Source: Novosphingobium sp.
GTDB taxonomy: Bacteria; Pseudomonadota; Alphaproteobacteria; Sphingomonadales; Sphingomonadaceae
Assembly (NCBI GenBank): GCA_027490345.1
Contig: JAIXYF010000473.1
Location: 1 to 8,717 of the forward strand
Direction: 5' to 3'
DNA: 8,717 bases
The translations under genes and the position numbers were made by a program. Below, one piece after another: positions 5,236-8,717 of this stretch; the first letter of the stretch is position 1, and every line of letters begins with the position of its first letter. The notes beneath the pieces were generated by a model. It made no database searches and was not told the origin of the DNA. It saw nothing but the letters and a program-made list of their open reading frames with translations.

Positions 5236-6306
5236 ATGACGTATCGCAGCAAACTGCTGGGTGCGGCGGGCGTTTTCGCCCTTGCCGTCCTCGGCGCCAA
5301 TCCGGCCCACGCGGCTGGCACCACCGCCGGTTCGACGATTGTCAACACGGTGTCGGTCGCCTTCCAGGTCGGCGGCATCAACCAGACCGGCACAACCGCG
5401 TCCGACACCCTCACCGTCGACCGCAGCATCAGCCTGACGGTTGCCGAAGTGGGCACCACGACGACGACCGTGACCCCGGGTTCGGTCAACCAGGTTACGG
5501 CCTTCACCGTGACCAACACCTCGAACGCTCCGCTCGACTTCCTGCTCGCCGCGGCGCAGCAGACGGGCGGTGCAGGTGCGCACTCGAACACCGACACCTT
5601 CAACGTCAGCAACGTGCGGATCTTCCGCGACACGAACGGCAACGGCAACTTCGACCTTGGCACCGACGTCCAGTCAACGTTCCTCGACGAAATCGCTGCG
5701 GATGGTTCGGCCACCGTGTTCGTCGTGTCGGACGTGGCGCTGGGCCTTGCCAACAATTCGGTCGCAGCCGTCACGCTGACCGCCACGGGCCGTGAAGCGG
5801 GCGTTGCGGGCACACAGGGCGCCGCCCTCACCCAGACCGCCGGTGCCAACACTTCGGGCATGGATACCGTGTTCGCCGATGCGGCGGGCGCTACCGATGC
5901 CGCGCGCGATGCCGCGTTCTCGGCCAAGGACGACTACACCGTCTCGGCCGCGACGCTCACTGCGATCAAGTCCTCGCGCGTCGTCAGCGATCCGCTTAAT
6001 GGCACCACGAACCCGAAGATGATTCCGGGCGCGACGATCCAGTATTGCATCGCGATCAGCAACGCCTCGGGCAGCGCGGCGGCCACTTCGATCACCGTGA
6101 ACGACCCCATTCCGGCGAACCTGATCTACGACACCACGTTTGGCGTGCGGACCAACGGCACGGCAACGATCGCAAGCGGCGTAGCAACCTGCGCCACCGA
6201 CACGACCGGCACGGGCACGATGGCATCGAACACGGTCACCGGAACGCTGGCCTCGGTTGCCGGCGGCGAAACCCGGACTGTGGTGTTCCAAGCCACGATC
6301 CAGTGA
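5236..6306 (+). CDS. Secreted DUF11-type repeat protein, paralogue B (356 aa)
   Basis: Exported protein with a signal peptide ending AHA|AG (cut after residue 26), the same junction as paralogue A. It has the same layout: module GSTIVNTVSVAF at 32-43, a beta domain with the calcium-loop-like DTNGNGNFDLGTD at 132-144, and a DUF11 domain at about 238-356 (LTAIKSSRVVSDP, MIPGATIQYCIAISN, VNDPIPANLIYD). Both paralogues end in GG-[TE]-[TR]-TVVF followed by a short strand. Unlike A it has two cysteines, C271 and C319, which could form a disulfide within the DUF11 domain. There is no C-terminal anchor. ATG 5236 is preferred to the in-frame GTG at 5221 because GGAG (5223-5226) lies 9 nt upstream. It probably belongs to the same transcript as the two upstream genes. 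Function unknown; structural surface protein inferred. Confidence 0.85.
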   Translation: MTYRSKLLGAAGVFALAVLGANPAHAAGTTAGSTIVNTVSVAFQVGGINQTGTTASDTLTVDRSISLTVAEVGTTTTTVTPGSVNQVTAFTVTNTSNAPLDFLLAAAQQTGGAGAHSNTDTFNVSNVRIFRDTNGNGNFDLGTDVQSTFLDEIAADGSATVFVVSDVALGLANNSVAAVTLTATGREAGVAGTQGAALTQTAGANTSGMDTVFADAAGATDAARDAAFSAKDDYTVSAATLTAIKSSRVVSDPLNGTTNPKMIPGATIQYCIAISNASGSAAATSITVNDPIPANLIYDTTFGVRTNGTATIASGVATCATDTTGTGTMASNTVTGTLASVAGGETRTVVFQATIQ

Positions 6307-6333
6307 GCAGGGCCTGGCCAGTGAGCAGGGCCT
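6301..6333 (+). repeat. 18-bp tandem duplication spanning the stop codon of paralogue B
   Basis: The unit CAGTGAGCAGGGCCTGGC (6301-6318) is followed by a second copy whose first 15 bases are identical (6319-6333). The period is 18, a multiple of three, so a second TGA at 6322-6324 lies in frame with the real stop at 6304-6306. It looks like a local replication-slippage duplication. Confidence 0.85.
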
Positions 6334-6421
6334 AAAAGGCCACCCCTCAAGGAATTGAGGGCCAGGACGGGAAGGCGGCGGCAGCTCCGGGGGCGACCGC
6401 CGCCTCACCCCTTCCTCTTTC
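6329..6421 (+). terminator. Hairpin series with pyrimidine tract; possible partial terminator
   Basis: Three stems follow paralogue B: GGCCT-AAA-AGGCC at 6329-6341, CCCTCAA-GGAA-TTGAGGG at 6344-6361, and GGCGGCGG (6374-6381) pairing with CCGCCGCC (6397-6404). The last stem is followed by a C/T-rich run to about 6421 (CTTCCTCTTTCT), not a clean T-tract. It could act as a weak terminator or as a 3'-end stabiliser, giving more of the upstream transcripts than of the large downstream gene. The next gene begins only 27 nt later, which argues for read-through. Confidence 0.4.
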
Positions 6422-6447
6422 TATCTGAAAAGCAAAGAACAATCGCC

Positions 6448-8717
6448 ATGCTGGCATTGCGGAACAGGATCTGGGCATGCGCCGCGCTGCTTTTTGCAGC
6501 GCCGCTTGCCATGATCGCTGCGCCCGCCGCTGCCAGCACCACCGCGCCCAGCACCATCACCAACACCGCCCATGCCCGCTGGAGCCAGGGCGACACCGAT
6601 GTGACCGCTGATTCCAACGTGGTTTCGTTCGAAGTGGTGCGCGAAAACCCCAAGATTTCCGTTCTGCCGCTGCCCGCTGGCGGCCAGACTCTGATCATAA
6701 ACAGCGGCCATTGCGCCGGCAACGCACTGCCCGGCGCCATGATCGATGCGGCAGGGGCCGATCCTGCCGACCCGGCGACCATTTCCAGCATCACGGTAGG
6801 CCAGCCGGTCGCCTTTCGCCTTGTTCTTGCCCGCGCGGCGCTAGATCCCGGCGGCATCGATACCGTGGTGGTGACGATCACGTCCGCGAGCGGCGATCAG
6901 GAAGAGATGACCGTGACCGAAACCGCCGCAGACAGCGGGGTTTTCTACGGCGCCATCCCCACCAGCGCGATTCCCCCGCAGCCGCGCGATGGCGATTGCC
7001 GCCTCAGTGTTTCCGACGGTGACAAGGTTACCGTGTCCTACAACGGCTCCAGCGGAGATGGCTCGGTCATCAAGACCGATGTCGACGTGCTGGCCGATCC
7101 CTATGGCCTTGTTTTTGATAGCGAAGATGCCGCCCCGATTGATGGCGCGCGGGTCACGCTGATCAACGCGGCGACGGGTGAGCCGGCCCGCGTGTTTGCC
7201 GACGACGGCGTGACGCCGTGGCCTTCCACCATCATCACCGGTTCGGTGGTAACCGATGGTGCGGGCCGCACTTATCAGATGCCGCGCGGTGAATACCGCT
7301 TCCCGCTGGCCGCGCTCGGCACCTACCGGTTGGCGGTGGTTCCGCCAGACCCGTACACGGCGCCATCCGCGCTGACACCCAAGAACTTTGTCGGCCTGAC
7401 ACGCCCCGATGGGGGCGAATTGGTTATTCTACCTGCATCTTATGGTGAAAATCTGGCACTTTCGAGCCTCGCTCCGGTGCGTGTCGATATTCCCGTAGAT
7501 CGTCCGCCCGTGGCCGTGACGCTGAGCAAAGTCGCTTCACGGCAGGTCGCCCAGCCGGGCGATGCCGTGTTTTACACCGTCACCGTGCGAAACACCGATC
7601 CGGGGCGCGCAAAACGCGGCGTGGTGCTGACGGACCGGCCCTCGGCCAGCTTGCGCCTGCGCGCAGGAACGATCCGTCTGGATGGCGCAAAGGCCCCCAA
7701 GGGCACCGTGACAGTGGCCCCTGATGGCCGCACGTTAACCATTGCGATCGGTACGATCGAGGCAGGGGCAACCCGCACCCTGACATATGCCATGACAGTC
7801 CGCCCGGAAGCCTCCGCAGGGCAAGCCGTTAACCGGATTGATGCTGTCGACGCACGTGGATTAACCTCAACGGCAAGTGCTGCCGTGCGGATCGAGCGCG
7901 ACAATCTGGCCTCGACGATGACCGTGATCGGCCGCGTTTCGCTGGGCGATTGCGATGTGCCGGGTACGCGCCAATCGCCGCGCGCTGGGCTTGGCGGCGT
8001 GCGGATCGTGCTGGAAGATGGCAGCTTTGCCGTCACCGACGCCGATGGCCGCTATCACTTCGAAGGGCTGATGCCGGGCACCCACGTGGTGCAGGCGCAG
8101 GCCATGACCCTGCCCGAAGGCGGCAAGTTCGTCGATTGCACGCGCAGCACGCGCAGCGCCGGCAGCGCCTCCAGCCGCTTTGTGATCGGCCAGGGCGGTA
8201 GCCTTGTCGTCGCCAATTTTGCCGCCACTGTGCCCGCTGAAACGCTGGCCGCAGCCGCCGCCTCGGCCGAAGCGGCCAAGCCCGTCACCGAAACCGACCG
8301 CGCGGCTGCTGGCGGCGAGACCGACTGGGTGGCGAAGGGCGATGGCTCCAACGAATTCCTTTTCCCCGCCGCCGATTACAACCCGCGCGCGCCCACCACC
8401 CGCGTCGTGATCCGCCACCGCAAGGGGCAGAGCGTCACCCTGAAGATCGAGGGTAAGCCGGTCGACAAGCTGGCCTTCGATGGCGTGCAGTCCTCGCCCG
8501 ATGGCTACGGCGTGAGCGTGTGGCGCGGCCTGCCGCTGATCGGTGAAGATACCCGCTTCGATGCGGAAATCCGCGACAGCGCCGGTGCGCTGGTCGAAAC
8601 ACTGACCCGCACCGTGCACTTCGGCGCCACCCCGGCGCGCGTGGAGCTGGTGACGGACCGTTCGCGCCTCGTGGCCGATGGCGCCACGCGCCCGGTCGTT
8701 GCGATCCGCGTGCTCGA
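6448..8717 (+). CDS. Very large exported DUF11/SdrD_B-like multidomain surface protein, N-terminal part
   Basis: Open to the window edge: 756 codons, no stop. A signal peptide ends at about residue 29 (AAA|S). Residues 33-64 (PSTITNTAHARW...SNVVSFEV) repeat the module of the two upstream paralogues. Residues 110-215 form an Ig-like unit with TVTETAADSGVFYGAIPT. Residues 216-300 (DPYGLVFDSEDAAPIDGARVTL... YRFPLAALGTYRLAVVPP) are an SdrD_B/carboxypeptidase-regulatory-like fold. Residues 355-455 are a DUF11 repeat (LSKVASRQVAQPGDAVFYTV). Residues 493-555 are a second SdrD_B-like unit (GVRIVLEDGSFAVTDADGRYHFEGL). An Ala-rich linker (598-625) leads to a further beta domain ending RTVHFGATPARVEL and LVADGATRPV. 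From memory of large DUF11 proteins, similar segments often precede a C-terminal outer-membrane or OmpA-like part, but that part is not visible. The ATG has only a weak ribosome site (AAAGAA). Likely the anchor or scaffold of the cluster; inferred. Confidence 0.85.
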   Translation, partial: MLALRNRIWACAALLFAAPLAMIAAPAAASTTAPSTITNTAHARWSQGDTDVTADSNVVSFEVVRENPKISVLPLPAGGQTLIINSGHCAGNALPGAMIDAAGADPADPATISSITVGQPVAFRLVLARAALDPGGIDTVVVTITSASGDQEEMTVTETAADSGVFYGAIPTSAIPPQPRDGDCRLSVSDGDKVTVSYNGSSGDGSVIKTDVDVLADPYGLVFDSEDAAPIDGARVTLINAATGEPARVFADDGVTPWPSTIITGSVVTDGAGRTYQMPRGEYRFPLAALGTYRLAVVPPDPYTAPSALTPKNFVGLTRPDGGELVILPASYGENLALSSLAPVRVDIPVDRPPVAVTLSKVASRQVAQPGDAVFYTVTVRNTDPGRAKRGVVLTDRPSASLRLRAGTIRLDGAKAPKGTVTVAPDGRTLTIAIGTIEAGATRTLTYAMTVRPEASAGQAVNRIDAVDARGLTSTASAAVRIERDNLASTMTVIGRVSLGDCDVPGTRQSPRAGLGGVRIVLEDGSFAVTDADGRYHFEGLMPGTHVVQAQAMTLPEGGKFVDCTRSTRSAGSASSRFVIGQGGSLVVANFAATVPAETLAAAAASAEAAKPVTETDRAAAGGETDWVAKGDGSNEFLFPAADYNPRAPTTRVVIRHRKGQSVTLKIEGKPVDKLAFDGVQSSPDGYGVSVWRGLPLIGEDTRFDAEIRDSAGALVETLTRTVHFGATPARVELVTDRSRLVADGATRPVVAIRVL

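Noticed and set aside
3934..5583. A 549-codon reverse-strand open frame across the surface cluster
   Set aside because: It lies antisense to three well-supported exported proteins, has no family resemblance and is a common shadow of GC-rich coding sequence with strong third-position bias.
6448..6480. Lipobox in the large surface protein (IWAC, C11)
   Set aside because: Trp at -2 is not accepted, and the hydrophobic region continues beyond C11 to a normal AAA|S signal-peptidase I site.
1..8717. Insertion sequences, CRISPR array or prophage genes
   Set aside because: No transposase or integrase-like frames, no regularly spaced repeats and no terminal inverted repeats with target duplications were found.

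Overview
The window looks like a chromosomal segment from a GC-rich alphaproteobacterium, most likely a sphingomonad (Sphingomonadales, perhaps Novosphingobium-like). This is inferred from the rpsB / pssA-psd neighbourhood, the form of PssA and Psd, strong G/C at third codon positions, and an alphaproteobacterial-type LexA box. No 16S or other taxonomic marker is present, so genus is uncertain.

Left part (1-3634), housekeeping. The start of rpsB (ribosomal protein S2) runs leftward out of the window. It is preceded by about 1 kb with no convincing gene, holding a probable rpsB promoter region and several strong GC-rich inverted repeats. Next comes a small rightward gene for a 92-residue single-span membrane protein. 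Its promoter region carries a perfect GAAC-N7-GAAC SOS (LexA) box, and its leader carries a perfect DnaA box. Its 3' end overlaps the 3' end of pssA on the other strand by 50 nt. pssA and psd, which turn CDP-diacylglycerol into phosphatidylserine and then phosphatidylethanolamine, form a leftward operon joined by a 4-nt GTGA overlap.

Right part (3635-8717), an accessory-looking rightward cluster of four exported proteins: a 338-residue DUF11-type protein, a 163-residue minimal DUF11-like protein, a 356-residue paralogue of the first, and the N-terminal 756 residues of a very large protein with DUF11 and SdrD_B/carboxypeptidase-regulatory-like modules that continues past the window edge. All four have Sec-type signal peptides. 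The first, third and fourth share an N-terminal module of about 30 residues directly after the signal peptide. The first and third also share an Asp/Asn/Gly-rich calcium-binding-like loop. A likely reading is a multi-component cell-surface or extracellular assembly in which the large protein may be the outer-membrane anchor; this is inference. Between the third and fourth genes lie an 18-bp in-frame duplication spanning the stop codon and a series of hairpins that could lower expression of the large protein.

The two points most worth following are the SOS-boxed small membrane protein, a candidate DNA-damage-induced division regulator analogous to Caulobacter SidA, and the co-directional four-gene DUF11 surface cluster.
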